The notes under the pieces were generated by a model that made no database searches, was not told where the DNA came from, and saw only the letters and a program-made list of their open reading frames with translations. Positions 51,061-60,116 of a DNA stretch of 64,000 nt are shown here, in pieces (within the stretch, counting starts at the first letter, position 1; every line of letters starts with the position of its first letter). Origin of the DNA: CAIYXB01 sp038146805 (GTDB lineage Bacteria > Cyanobacteriota > Vampirovibrionia > LMEP-6097); NCBI GenBank assembly GCA_038146805.1, contig JAYQSH010000005.1, positions 558,001-622,000 of the forward strand, written 5' to 3'. Made by a program: the position numbers and the translations under genes.

Positions 51061-52177
51061 TAAAGAGATATTTTAGCAAATTTCAAGATTTGTTGAACAT
51101 CGGCTATATTACCTAATCCTAGCCGGCAATGATCTTGATATTCTAAGCCAAAATTATTACCAAAAGCAAGAAAGATTTTGTGCTTTTCTAGTAGTTCATC
51201 AAAATTGAGCTTTTTGAATTTGCTTTTGATTTTTGGAAAGATTGTTAGCCCAGAAATTTTTTCTTGTTTGATTTCTAAATCAAAAATAAATCTTCTTTGT
51301 TTAAAGCAAATAGAGTCTCGATATTTTTTTTGAGTATATTTTTATTATTAGCAATAATTTGAGAACTTTTTTCTAGGACTTTGCTTGCTAAAAATTCACT
51401 TACGATATTTGTTCTTAGAGATAAATAATTTTTGTAGGCAATGATTTTCTCTTGCTGTTTTTTTTGTTTTATCACAAGCCAACCTAATCTTAAACCCGGC
51501 ATAGAAAAGCTTTTGGATAAATCACAAATGCTGATAGAGTTTTCTATAAGCTGTGCTACATTTGAGCAATTGTTAAGTGCCAATGGTTGAAAAACTTCAT
51601 CAGCAATTAATAAACGCCCATCTAAAATTTTGCCAAGCTCTTTTATTTCAGTATCTGTAAAAGCAAAACCTGTTGGGTTATTGGGGTTGTTGATAACTAA
51701 CGCTTTGATTTTTGGATTTTGTTTTAGCAAATATTCTAGCTCATGAAAATCCCAAGAGTTATTTTTTAAATGCCAATCTATAACTTCAATTCCAGCGTCT
51801 TGAGCAACTTGATATAAGGATTGATAAATTGGTTTTTGTACTATGATTGCATCGTCAGCTTGAAACAGAGCTTTAAAAGTCAGATAAATTGCTTCTGAAG
51901 CACCTGTTGTTGTAATAAAGACATTATTTTTCGGGTAAAGCTTTTCTTTTAAAGCGCTTGTTAAATTTTCATGCGGCAAGGCGTATGTATAATCCAGTTT
52001 AAGCTTGGCTATTGCCGCAAAAATTTCTTTAAGTTCATTTGTTTGAAAAACTTCCTCTAAACTTTTTATAGGCATACACGCACTACTAAAGTTGTACTTA
52101 TAATGATTTTCGTATTTGTTATAAAGGTCTTCTAAATAAAAGGGAGTAAAATCGTCTTTGTTTAGAACAAGCGACAT
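51060..52177 (-). pseudogene. PLP-dependent aminotransferase (class I/II) with a frameshift
   Basis: The first 300 codons (from ATG 52177) show fold-type I motifs: TTTGASEAIYLTFKALFQ, NNPNNPTGFAFTDTEI, ADEVFQPLAL and DLSKSFSMPGLRLGW with the PLP Lys. The frame stops at 51275, but a neighbouring frame continues FIFDLEIKQEKISGLTIFPKI...FGLEYQDHCRLGLGNIADVQQ to a TAA at 51060-51062, the missing C-terminal domain with its substrate-binding Arg. One base has been gained or lost near 51290. Substrate unknown. Its end overlaps the upp start. Confidence 0.8.
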
Positions 52178-52356
52178 TATTTGATTTCTTTATGAACTGT
52201 ATGTTTCTTTAAAAACTTGTTGTATTTTTTCATTTCCATTTTATCTGGATGTTTCTTTTTGTTTTTAAAAGTAGAATATCTAGACGGAGGCACTCCCGCT
52301 TCTTTTGCTTCTGTGCATTCTAAAGTAACTACAACTGTATCTTTCTTTTTGGCCAT
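52177..52356 (-). CDS. rpmG: 50S ribosomal protein L33
   Basis: A 59-residue basic protein: KKDTVVVTLECTEAKEAGVPPSRYSTFKNKKKHP...KYNKFLKKHTVHKEIK. The pattern is that of L33, with only one of the four zinc-ligand Cys retained (a C-minus paralogue). A CGGAG Shine-Dalgarno precedes the ATG by 11 nt. Its TAA overlaps the ATG of the aminotransferase gene. Confidence 0.9.
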   Translation of the reverse strand: MAKKKDTVVVTLECTEAKEAGVPPSRYSTFKNKKKHPDKMEMKKYNKFLKKHTVHKEIK

Positions 52357-52425
52357 TTTATCTTTTACTCCGTAAATATATATGAGTTTAGCTTGATTGA
52401 GCTAGATTGTAATTTTAGCAAAAAT

Positions 52426-52457
52426 GCCTTAAAAGATAGAAAATATAAGGCTTTTTA
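52426..52457. terminator. Possible terminator-like hairpin
   Basis: GCCTTA (52426-52431) pairs with TAAGGC (52446-52451) and is followed by TTTTTA on the plus strand and ATTTTT on the minus strand. A second small hairpin, AGGTG-TAAAA-CACCT, lies about 30 bp farther on. The rest of the 236-bp gap between rpmG and the next gene shows nothing clear. Confidence 0.35.
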
Positions 52458-52593
52458 GCTTTTTTTAACTATATAAGGTGTAAAACACCTAGTTTTGCCC
52501 AAACTTTGTTAACTATAGCTAATTTTCTTATAAGAGATTTGGTCTTTTTGGTCTATCTCAAAATTTATCGCTAATGTCGAATTACACATATAT

Positions 52594-53520
52594 ATGTTTG
52601 AAGAACAAAAATTAACTGTAAAAAAGTTAGACTCTTTTTTATCTCAAGGACCAAAAGTTTTACAGCAGATAAACAGTCTTGTGCAAGAAAGTAATGAATT
52701 TAATTTTGCTCATAGTTTGTTTTTTAAGTTAATGCAAATGGCCTCTTCGGATAAAACGTTAAATTTGGATTTGGTTACTTTATTGGCAAATGATACGGCT
52801 TTAGTCAAATTGATTTTAAAAAAAGCAAAGTTGACAAATAGTAAATCTGCAAACAATTTTCTAAAAAAATCAGATATTCAAAATGCTATCAAAAGAGTTG
52901 GTTTTAATTCAGTGCAAGAAGAAGTACAAAATTATTACATAAAAAAATATATAAAAAAATTGCAAGAAATTAATTCAAAAGACTGTCTAAGATATTTTAA
53001 AAAATCACTTAGGTTAGCCCTTTTTGCAAAAGAATTTTCTCAATTAATTAATTCTGATCAAAATACTTTATTGTTTTTTCAAGCTTTAAATACTTATATG
53101 CCTCATATGATTTTGTCTTTAAGAATGCCAGCTAAATTAAAAGCATTTGAAGATTTGTTAAATAAAGGTTTGGCTGTAAAAACAGCGTCATTAGCGGTTT
53201 TCGGTTTTGACTTGAATAGTTTGTCGTTAGAGATACAAAAGAAATGGCAAATGCCTTTAGAACTAATAGAAGTTTTGGAAAATCAAAATCAAAACCATTC
53301 TCAAAAACAACAAAATCAAAATATTTATTTATTAAATAAGTTTGCTCAGTATATAGAAAAATCTTTACAAAAAGAAAAACTAAATTCACAGGATTTATGG
53401 CATCTATCTTTTGAGTACCTAGAAGCTTTAAATATAAAAATGGATTTTGAAGATTGGGATCAGTTTATTAAAAAAGCATTTATTAAAGTCTTGGAAAAAG
53501 AATATTTATTGTTTTCGTAA
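52594..53520 (+). CDS. HDOD-domain-like protein
   Basis: A 308-residue all-helical protein. Residues about 55-115 have the HDOD order: LLANDTALVKLILKKAKLTNSK..., IQNAIKRVGFNSVQEEVQNYYI, then LRLALFAKEFSQLI. HDOD proteins are non-catalytic relatives of HD phosphohydrolases found in signalling. The match is weak and no catalytic HD pair is seen. It overlaps nothing; mrp follows with its own promoter. Confidence 0.5.
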   Translation: MFEEQKLTVKKLDSFLSQGPKVLQQINSLVQESNEFNFAHSLFFKLMQMASSDKTLNLDLVTLLANDTALVKLILKKAKLTNSKSANNFLKKSDIQNAIKRVGFNSVQEEVQNYYIKKYIKKLQEINSKDCLRYFKKSLRLALFAKEFSQLINSDQNTLLFFQALNTYMPHMILSLRMPAKLKAFEDLLNKGLAVKTASLAVFGFDLNSLSLEIQKKWQMPLELIEVLENQNQNHSQKQQNQNIYLLNKFAQYIEKSLQKEKLNSQDLWHLSFEYLEALNIKMDFEDWDQFIKKAFIKVLEKEYLLFS

Positions 53521-53556
53521 TCTTATTAAAACTCAGCATTTAGCACACTTATTCGC

Positions 53557-53562
53557 TATAAT
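53557..53562 (+). promoter_or_regulatory. Leaderless promoter -10 element of mrp
   Basis: TATAAT, AGTCACT, then ATG 53570: a 7-nt gap. It lies after the end of the upstream gene and sets the mrp start. Confidence 0.6.
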
Positions 53563-53569
53563 AGTCACT

Positions 53570-54625
53570 ATGTCTGATAAAGAAAAAGCCATAGAGATTG
53601 TTAGTTCAGTAATAGCTACTGATTCATTTAAAGATCTTTCTGTACAAGCCAATAAAAAAGTGGTTTTTAATTTGTTATTAGACGACCCACAAAATCAAGA
53701 AAAGAAATCTCAAATTATTTCTGAGATAGAAAGCAAATTAAAACAAGCAGGTTTCTTGGAGCTTGATGTTTATACAACACAAAAAGCGTCGGGGCACAGA
53801 CCCTTGGGTGGTTTGCGCGGTGCTGGTGAGTTGGCTCCAAAAACTCCTGTACCAGGTATTAAAAATATTATTGCTATCAATAGTGGTAAGGGTGGCGTTG
53901 GTAAATCAACATGCTCAGTAAATTTGGCGATTGCTCTAAAACAACTTGGTTTTAAAGTCGGTTTACTTGATGCAGATGTTACAGGACCCAATGTGCATTT
54001 AATGTTGGGACAAAGCCAAAAACCACATGTAACAGAAGATAGAAAAGTAATGTCTTTAGAGGCTTATGGTATTCGCTTGATTTCTATGGGAACTTTAGTG
54101 GATGAAAATAAACCAACAATTTGGCGTGGACCAATGTTGGATGGTGTTATCAAACAATTTTTAAGAGATGTGGAGTGGGGAGAATTGGATTATTTATTAA
54201 TCGATTTACCTCCGGGTACTTCTGATGCTCAGCTTACTTTGTGTCAAAATGTTCCTTTAACTGGTACTGTGATTGTAACAACGCCGCAAGATGTTGCTTT
54301 GCTAGATGCCAAAAAAGGTTTAGCAATGTTTAGAAATATGGGTGTGCCAATTTTAGGAATCATTGAGAATATGAGTTTCTTTAGTTGTCCTCATTGTTCT
54401 CAAAGAACGGAAATTTTCTCACACGGTGGTGCACAAAAGTCAGCACAAGAGCTTGGTATTAATTTCTTGGGTGAGATACCAATAGATTTAGAAGTTAGAA
54501 CTGGTGGTGATAACGGTAAACCAATTACAGTTGTCAATCCAGAACATGCTGTAAGTAAGGCTTTCGTTAATATTGCTAATACTATGATAGAGTATGCAAA
54601 AGAACAAGAAGCCCAAAACGTTTAA
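53570..54625 (+). CDS. mrp: Mrp/ApbC-family iron-sulfur cluster carrier ATPase
   Basis: A 351-residue protein. An N-terminal MIP18/DUF59-like domain (about 1-80) is followed by the P-loop ATPase: deviant Walker A NSGKGGVGKSTCSVNLAIAL, LLDADVTGPNVHLMLG, DLPPGTSDAQLTL and the CxxC metal site FSCPHCSQ. Mrp proteins carry [4Fe-4S] clusters to apoproteins. ATG 53570 was chosen because the longer frame starts inside the upstream gene. Confidence 0.93.
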   Translation: MSDKEKAIEIVSSVIATDSFKDLSVQANKKVVFNLLLDDPQNQEKKSQIISEIESKLKQAGFLELDVYTTQKASGHRPLGGLRGAGELAPKTPVPGIKNIIAINSGKGGVGKSTCSVNLAIALKQLGFKVGLLDADVTGPNVHLMLGQSQKPHVTEDRKVMSLEAYGIRLISMGTLVDENKPTIWRGPMLDGVIKQFLRDVEWGELDYLLIDLPPGTSDAQLTLCQNVPLTGTVIVTTPQDVALLDAKKGLAMFRNMGVPILGIIENMSFFSCPHCSQRTEIFSHGGAQKSAQELGINFLGEIPIDLEVRTGGDNGKPITVVNPEHAVSKAFVNIANTMIEYAKEQEAQNV

Positions 54626-54647
54626 TGTTTTTTGTTAGAAGCGGCTT

Positions 54648-55616
54648 TTAAAAATTTGTACTAATACAGAGTTCTGTATTTTTTAAATTACACGCAGCAG
54701 GGCTTTCTTCAATGGAATTAACTCTATTGGTTATTTTGTTTTTGTATCTTCGAGCTTTAGCTCCTTTGCCGTTATAAGACTCTTCACCAACTTTGCTGAC
54801 AAATTCAGCCGCCGCTTTAGCTTGGTAAGCATAACCGTCTAGTCCTGATTGCATTGTTTGCCAATCATAGCCGTAGTATTCAGCAGTTGTCTTTTTGAAT
54901 TGTCCAATACCACGCTCGCCTGAGGCTCCTTTTGCATTAGGGTTAAAGCGAGTTTCGTTAAAAATTTGTACTAAAAATCTTTTTGGATCAATGCCAGTTT
55001 GTTGTGCGGTTGCCCAGAGAGCTTCAAGAGCTTCTTTAGATGTGTATTCTTCGGCACTACCAATTCTTTTACCATTTTCTTTGGCGTTAATAAAATAGTG
55101 TTGAGCTTTTTGTAACCATTCTTTATCACTTGTTGTAAAGTCGGCTTCTGCAATTCCTTCTTTACCAAAGTCTATGGCTTTTCCAGCTATGACCACTGTG
55201 TAATTGTCACTTTGGTCTTCTATTTTTTGTGCGAGTCTTTTGATGTGTAAAATCTTTCTTTGTTTTTCTCTATAAAGTCTTCTTTGAAAGGCATCTTGTT
55301 CTTCATTAAGTTCAGCGATTCTTTCAGCAATGATTTTTGCTTTTGTTTCTTCGTCTAGCTCATTATTTTCTACACCAAAATCAGAACCGATTTTTTCAAT
55401 TTTGGCGAGGTTTCTTTCTAGATGTTTTTTGGACTTTAAAAAATATTTTTTTTCGATCTCAACAATTAATTCTTCTTCTTTTGTTTGCGGGTTTATTTGC
55501 ATGCGAACAGGTTTTGTTTTTTCGTCGTAGTAATAAACACCACCAATAGGTTTTTTAGAGTTATAAATAACTCCTTTTACTTTTTGTGAATCTTGATCTG
55601 GGGAAATTTGATCCAT
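54648..55616 (-). CDS. Lytic transglycosylase (SLT-like) domain protein
   Basis: A 322-residue protein. The first half is charged and coiled-coil-like (about 35-125, rich in Lys, Glu, Arg). The second half has an SLT-type lysozyme fold: LVQIFNETRFNPNAKGASGERGIGQFKKTTA with the catalytic Glu in the ETRFNPNA motif, and the GIGQF strand. Such enzymes cleave peptidoglycan to 1,6-anhydro ends. No signal peptide is visible, so export, if any, would be by another route such as the flagellar apparatus. Confidence 0.75.
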   Translation of the reverse strand: MDQISPDQDSQKVKGVIYNSKKPIGGVYYYDEKTKPVRMQINPQTKEEELIVEIEKKYFLKSKKHLERNLAKIEKIGSDFGVENNELDEETKAKIIAERIAELNEEQDAFQRRLYREKQRKILHIKRLAQKIEDQSDNYTVVIAGKAIDFGKEGIAEADFTTSDKEWLQKAQHYFINAKENGKRIGSAEEYTSKEALEALWATAQQTGIDPKRFLVQIFNETRFNPNAKGASGERGIGQFKKTTAEYYGYDWQTMQSGLDGYAYQAKAAAEFVSKVGEESYNGKGAKARRYKNKITNRVNSIEESPAACNLKNTELCISTNF

Positions 55617-55689
55617 TTATTGTGAGTTGTCCTATATATATTTATCCCATATATATTCTAACTAAAGATCGTGTTGTTTTTTTGCTAAT

Positions 55690-55764
55690 GGGCGTGCTTC
55701 CAAACCCGTAATAAGTATCTCGAGTCTTTAGATTTGGGCATAAGTAGGGTTTGGAATCAGTCCC
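55690..55764 (+). mobile_element. Miniature inverted-repeat element, copy D (75 bp)
   Basis: Full-length copy, GGGCGTGCTTCCAAACCC to GGGTTTGGAATCAGTCCC, flanked by CTAAT on each side (5-bp target duplication). It lies 73 bp before an IS30-type remnant but the duplication shows it inserted on its own. Confidence 0.93.
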
Positions 55765-55837
55765 CTAATGTATGAACAATTCCAAACTGAAATGCAACTT
55801 TTTAAATTAGCCGAAATGTAGTAAATACAGGATTGAT

Positions 55838-56710
55838 ATGTCATTTAAATATAAGGGTCACTTGACCTGGGAAGAAGTAGTTAGAATAGAGACATTGCTA
55901 AATCAAGGTCTTAATCCAGCAGAAATAGCTGTTGTCATAGGAAGAAATAAATCAGTTGTCTACAGATGCGTAAACAATAACTCTGTTGATGGTGATTTTG
56001 TTGCTGAAGAAGCTTGGCAGTTAATGCATGAAAGAAAAAGAACTGCAAACCATCATCCTAGAATTATTGATGAAAGCTTACTTGAAAATCGTTATTGAAA
56101 AATTAGTCTTACCATTCTCCAGAGCAAATTGCTGATATGGACTGAAGAGTGCAAACGAAGCTTTATCTCATCAAACCATATATACATGGCTACAAACCAA
56201 AAGACCTGATTTAATAAAAATTTACTTGAGAAGAAAAGGTAAAAAATATCGTAGATAGAATTCATTGTTGATAAAAGATCAATTGATGAAAGACCGATAG
56301 AAGCCAATGAGAGGCTTGAATTTGGTCACTGGGAAGGCGACACTTGATATTGCTCATGGTAAAAAGAATGTATTGTTCTTAATCTAGAAAGAAAAAGTGG
56401 TCTTGTCTTAGCTAAAAAGTTGCCAAACAAAAAAGCTGAATCAGTTTTAAAAGCTACTGAAGAATATTTTAAAGAGATACCAGAAGAACTTATTTCAGTT
56501 ACTTGATAACGGAACAGAGTTTGCAAAGCATAAAGAAATTGAAGAAAAACAAAAATTTTACAGCCCTTGGCAAAAGGAAATTTAGAATCTCGTTAGGACT
56601 TTTAAGGCAATTCATTCCAAAAGGCACTGATCTAAATACCCTTTCAGAGGAAGTACAGCACTATATTCATGATTTTAAACACTGCTAAAATGGAAAACAC
56701 CTTTAGAAGG
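55838..56710 (+). pseudogene. IS30-family transposase, decayed by several frameshifts
   Basis: The N-terminal helix-turn-helix (YKGHLTWEEVVRIETLLNQGLNPAEIAVVIGRNKSVVYR) and pieces of the DDE core can be read in different frames: LSHQTIYTWLQTKRPDLIKIYLRRKGKKYR, then RLEFGHWEGDT (first Asp), LERKSGLVLAKKLPNKKAESV, DNGTEFAKHKEIE (second Asp) and LLRQFIPKGTDLNTLSEEVQHYIHDF. At least four frame changes or stops separate them, so the copy is dead. The 3' boundary is approximate; no inverted repeats were identified. Confidence 0.85.
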
Positions 56711-56846
56711 CTCAAATCAAGCAGAAAGTTGCATTGATATTGGAATCCATCTATTTCAGTGGATTCTTAATAAGATTTAACAATAAAACAAGGTATTTTG
56801 GTTATAAATCACATAATTTTGCATATAAATATATAAAGACTAATTT

Positions 56847-57653
56847 ATGAAGAGACAATTTCTAGTTTTAGGGGCCCTTTTTTTGCTTATTTTAAATAAT
56901 TTGGCTCCAGCACAAGCATATTTTTTTGCGACTGATTTAGAAGCACAAATTTTAACCTTAAACGATAAGGAAATAGAATTAATCGTAACTCAACATGATG
57001 ATAAAAATGAAACAGAGGTCTTTCCGATTGGCACAATTTTTAAAGGTAAACTTTTTGAATATTCATTTAAAAAACATTTTTTGCGTGATGAATATTTGAA
57101 ACTACATCTTTATCAAGCTATTTTACCAAACCAAAAAATAATTAAGGTAGATAAAGATATAAAAATTAGACCAAGAGTAATTATATCTAACAAACATAGT
57201 ATTCAACTTGGTGGAGCAATTTTGGCAACGGTTTTAAAACTCACTGTCGCAATTTGGTCTGTTGGATTTCCAACCGGAAGAGGTATTAAAGCTGTAACTG
57301 ATTCTGCTTATGCTGTTTATGATACGCCAAGCAAAGAGAGTAAATGGAAGCAAGGTACCAAAGGTTTTGTTAAAGGGGCATTATTTCCATTGCCTGAGCT
57401 AGTTTTAAAAGGTGAAGAACTACCAATTCATAATGAATCATATATTTGGATTCAAGATGCAAAAGAACACGAAAAAAAATTAACTGCTTTTATACTGAAG
57501 CGTAAGAATATTTATTTGCATAAAGAAAAATATTATCAAGCAAACAATATCAAAGAACCAAATTTTACTAAGTATTTAAAAGCAAAGGATTTAGCAAAAT
57601 ACAAAAAGAAATTAGCCAAAAAATCTGTTAAAGCTAAAGTCAAAAAGTCATAG
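56847..57653 (+). CDS. Exported protein of unknown function
   Basis: A 268-residue protein with a clear signal peptide (about 1-24, cleavage after AQA). The mature part is beta-rich then a hydrophobic stretch (about 120-145, SIQLGGAILATVLKLTVAIWSVGFPTG) that could be a membrane or amphipathic segment, and a strongly basic C-terminus. No family recognised. Confidence 0.7.
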   Translation: MKRQFLVLGALFLLILNNLAPAQAYFFATDLEAQILTLNDKEIELIVTQHDDKNETEVFPIGTIFKGKLFEYSFKKHFLRDEYLKLHLYQAILPNQKIIKVDKDIKIRPRVIISNKHSIQLGGAILATVLKLTVAIWSVGFPTGRGIKAVTDSAYAVYDTPSKESKWKQGTKGFVKGALFPLPELVLKGEELPIHNESYIWIQDAKEHEKKLTAFILKRKNIYLHKEKYYQANNIKEPNFTKYLKAKDLAKYKKKLAKKSVKAKVKKS

Positions 57654-57662
57654 CTTTCTTGT

Positions 57663-57668
57663 TATAAT
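57663..57668 (+). promoter_or_regulatory. Leaderless promoter -10 element of the 41-aa gene
   Basis: TG-extended TATAAT (TTGTTATAAT) with 6 nt (TTAACT) to the ATG at 57675. It lies within a few bases of the previous gene's stop. Confidence 0.6.
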
Positions 57669-57674
57669 TTAACT

Positions 57675-57800
57675 ATGATAATCAATCCTATTGGCGTGAG
57701 CAGAGGTGGATTCTCTTCTAGGGGCTCTTTTTATAATTGGTTCACTAATTTTATTAAAATGGGTATAGCCGGTGATTATCCCGGACAGTCTACATCTTAA
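57675..57800 (+). CDS. Small protein of unknown function (41 aa)
   Basis: A 41-codon frame from ATG 57675 to TAA 57800, rich in Gly, Ser, Phe and aromatic residues (GVSRGGFSSRGSFYNWFTNF). It has its own strong leaderless-type promoter, the best argument that it is expressed. No membrane span. It could encode a peptide or a small RNA with a chance frame. It converges on the acyl-CoA dehydrogenase gene. Confidence 0.55.
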   Translation: MIINPIGVSRGGFSSRGSFYNWFTNFIKMGIAGDYPGQSTS

Positions 57801-57806
57801 ATTGGT

Positions 57807-58955
57807 TTAACAAAACTCTTTTAAAATTGATTTAGCAATTACAATTCTTTGAATCTCAGAAGTACCTTCATAAATTTCAGTGATTTTGGCATCACGCATA
57901 TAACGCTCTACATTGTATTCTGTGGTGTAACCATAGCCGCCATGAATTTGTACTGCTTCGACACTATGTTTCATTGCTGCTTCCGAAGCAAATAATTTTG
58001 CCTGAGCTGCAAATCTTGAATACGCTTTGCCTTCATCATGAGCCACTGCCGCTTTATAAATCAATCCTCGAGCGGCATCTATGTCTGTTGCCATATTTGC
58101 TAGTTTAAATTGAATTGCTTGAAATTCATTGATTTTGCTACCAAAAGCCTCTCTTTCATTGGAGTAGCGTACCGAATCTTCAAATGCAGCTCTCAAAATT
58201 CCAAGTGCTTGGGAAGCCATACCAATTCTGCCACCGTCCAAAGTAGTCATTGCGATTTTAAATCCATCACCTTCTTGCCCTAAAATATTTTCTTTGGGTA
58301 CTTTGCAGTTATCAAAATGTAATTGTGTTGTTGAGCTGCCTCTGATACCAAGTTTGTCTTCTGGCTTACCAAAACTAAATCCTTCCCAACCTTTTTCAAC
58401 TATAAAGGCAGTTACTCCTTTATGTTTGGCTTCTTTGTTTGTTTGTGCTAAAACCAAGTAAGTGTCTGCCTCTGCACCATTGGTTATCCATGCTTTGGAA
58501 CCGTTGAGCAAGTAAAAATCTCCATCTTTTTTTGCTTCTGTTCTCATAGCAGCAGCATCTGAACCATTACCCGGTTCACTTAAGGCAAAAGCTCCAAGTG
58601 TTTTTCCTTGTGCTAAATCACCTAAATATTTTTCCTTTAAAAAATCAGAACCCCATTCTTGCAAAGGATGTGCGCATAAAGAAAGATGCGCTGACATAAT
58701 GGTTCCAGTTGTAGCGCAGATTTTAGAGAGTTCTTCAACAACAATTGAATAGCAGATATAGTCCATTGCGCCGCCGCCATATTTTTCGTCTATGGTTACT
58801 CCAAGTAAACCGGCTTGCGCCATTATTTCTATATTTTCTTTTGGGAAGCGATGTGATTTATCAATTTCTTTTGCAGTTTCTGCAAATTCATTTTTAGCGA
58901 TATCGCTAACCATTTTTTGTAGCATTGCTTGTTCTTCAGATAAATTGAAATCCAT
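57807..58955 (-). CDS. Acyl-CoA dehydrogenase
   Basis: A 382-residue FAD flavoprotein of the acyl-CoA dehydrogenase family. Motifs: GALSEPGNGSDAAAMRT-type LSEPGNGSD, KAWITNGAEADTYLVLAQT, GIRGSSTTQLHFDNCKVP, and the C-terminal QIHGGYGYTTEYNVERYMRDAKITEIYEGTSEIQRIVIA containing the catalytic Glu region (IYEGTSEIQ). Substrate chain length cannot be told. Start ATG 58955 (MDFNLSEEQ) fits the family better than ATG 58973. It stands alone, with no electron-transfer flavoprotein nearby. Confidence 0.93.
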   Translation of the reverse strand: MDFNLSEEQAMLQKMVSDIAKNEFAETAKEIDKSHRFPKENIEIMAQAGLLGVTIDEKYGGGAMDYICYSIVVEELSKICATTGTIMSAHLSLCAHPLQEWGSDFLKEKYLGDLAQGKTLGAFALSEPGNGSDAAAMRTEAKKDGDFYLLNGSKAWITNGAEADTYLVLAQTNKEAKHKGVTAFIVEKGWEGFSFGKPEDKLGIRGSSTTQLHFDNCKVPKENILGQEGDGFKIAMTTLDGGRIGMASQALGILRAAFEDSVRYSNEREAFGSKINEFQAIQFKLANMATDIDAARGLIYKAAVAHDEGKAYSRFAAQAKLFASEAAMKHSVEAVQIHGGYGYTTEYNVERYMRDAKITEIYEGTSEIQRIVIAKSILKEFC

Positions 58956-58989
58956 ATTTTTATTATTCCACAATAGTTCTATTCGATCT

Positions 58990-59655
58990 TTACCAAATGA
59001 TAGTTCTTTGATTATGTGCTTCTAAGAATTTATTAGCTTGAGAAAAGTGTTTTGCACCAAAAAATCCTCGGTAGGCTGAAAGTGGCGAAGGGTGCGGTGC
59101 TTCTAAAATTAAATGTTTTTTTGTATCGATTTTATTTTTCTTTTTTCTGGCAGGACTACCCCAAAGCATAAACACAATATTTTCTTTGTGTTCATTTATT
59201 AGCTCTATTACTCGATCAGTAAAGATTTCCCAACCTTGATTAAAGTGTGAGCCCGGGCTATCAGCTCTTACTGTTAAACAAGTATTGAGCAGAAACACAC
59301 CTTGTTGTGCCCATAAACTTAAATCACCATGCGTTGGTATTTCAAAGCCTTCTATATCATCTTTAAGTTCTTTAAAAATATTTTTTAAGGAAGGTGGTGG
59401 GCTGATGTTTTTTTGTACTGAGAAAGCCAGTCCGTGAGCTTGATTTGGACCATGATAAGGATCTTGTCCCAAGATGACAATTTTAATTTTGGCAAAAGAA
59501 CAATAATCAAAAGCATTAAAAACATCTTGTGCACTAGGATAAATGATATGTTCTTGTTTTTCTTTTTCTAGAAACAATTCAAGCTTTTGAAAATATTCTT
59601 TTGCAAATTCTGCTTTTAAAACATCATGCCAAGTTGTAACTTTGTCTAAAATCAT
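58990..59655 (-). CDS. ung: Uracil-DNA glycosylase
   Basis: A 221-residue Family 1 UDG. Catalytic motif GQDPYHGPNQAHGLAFSV with the water-activating Asp, VFLLNTCLTV, and the C-terminal HPSPLSAYRGFFG leucine loop region with catalytic His. It removes uracil from DNA. It overlaps the start of the downstream order (its ATG lies 4 nt inside the MreD-like gene's end). Confidence 0.95.
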   Translation of the reverse strand: MILDKVTTWHDVLKAEFAKEYFQKLELFLEKEKQEHIIYPSAQDVFNAFDYCSFAKIKIVILGQDPYHGPNQAHGLAFSVQKNISPPPSLKNIFKELKDDIEGFEIPTHGDLSLWAQQGVFLLNTCLTVRADSPGSHFNQGWEIFTDRVIELINEHKENIVFMLWGSPARKKKNKIDTKKHLILEAPHPSPLSAYRGFFGAKHFSQANKFLEAHNQRTIIW

Positions 59656-60113
59656 CTTTTTTGTTTGACTTTAAGTGTTGTTTTGACTATAAAATATATT
59701 GGTACCATGCAAATCATGTTGGTGATGGTGTTTTGTATAGAGCTTTGTATTAAATTATCTTTGATTGGGTTGTAGATGATTTCAAAAATAGGACTTAAAA
59801 CTAAACAATAAAACATAGCCACTAAGAATTTGTCTTCAATGTTTTTTGGATTGCATTTGTAACAAAGCAATGCGGCAATCGCATAACCAAAAATAATTGT
59901 GTTGTTATAGCTGAGTATATAAGTTGTAGCAATATAAAACATTGCAGTATATAAACTAAGTTCTAAGCTGCAAAAGCTTGCTATGGCAATGATTGACAGT
60001 AATGGCAGATTGATATTAAAGCTTGTTATTTCTTTTACAAGTGATATTTGCAAAGCAAGCAAAATCAATGCTAAGAAAAAAAGCTTAGTTAATTGCCAAA
60101 ATTTTTGTTTCAC
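59652..60113 (-). CDS. Small polytopic membrane protein, MreD-like
   Basis: A 153-residue protein with about five membrane spans and few loops, the layout and size of MreD (rod-shape determining) proteins. There is no distinctive motif and mreB/mreC are not next to it, so the match is only by size and topology. It overlaps ung by 4 nt and follows the 154-residue exported protein gene by 3 bp. Confidence 0.45.
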   Translation of the reverse strand: MKQKFWQLTKLFFLALILLALQISLVKEITSFNINLPLLSIIAIASFCSLELSLYTAMFYIATTYILSYNNTIIFGYAIAALLCYKCNPKNIEDKFLVAMFYCLVLSPIFEIIYNPIKDNLIQSSIQNTITNMICMVPIYFIVKTTLKVKQKR

Positions 60114-60116
60114 AGT

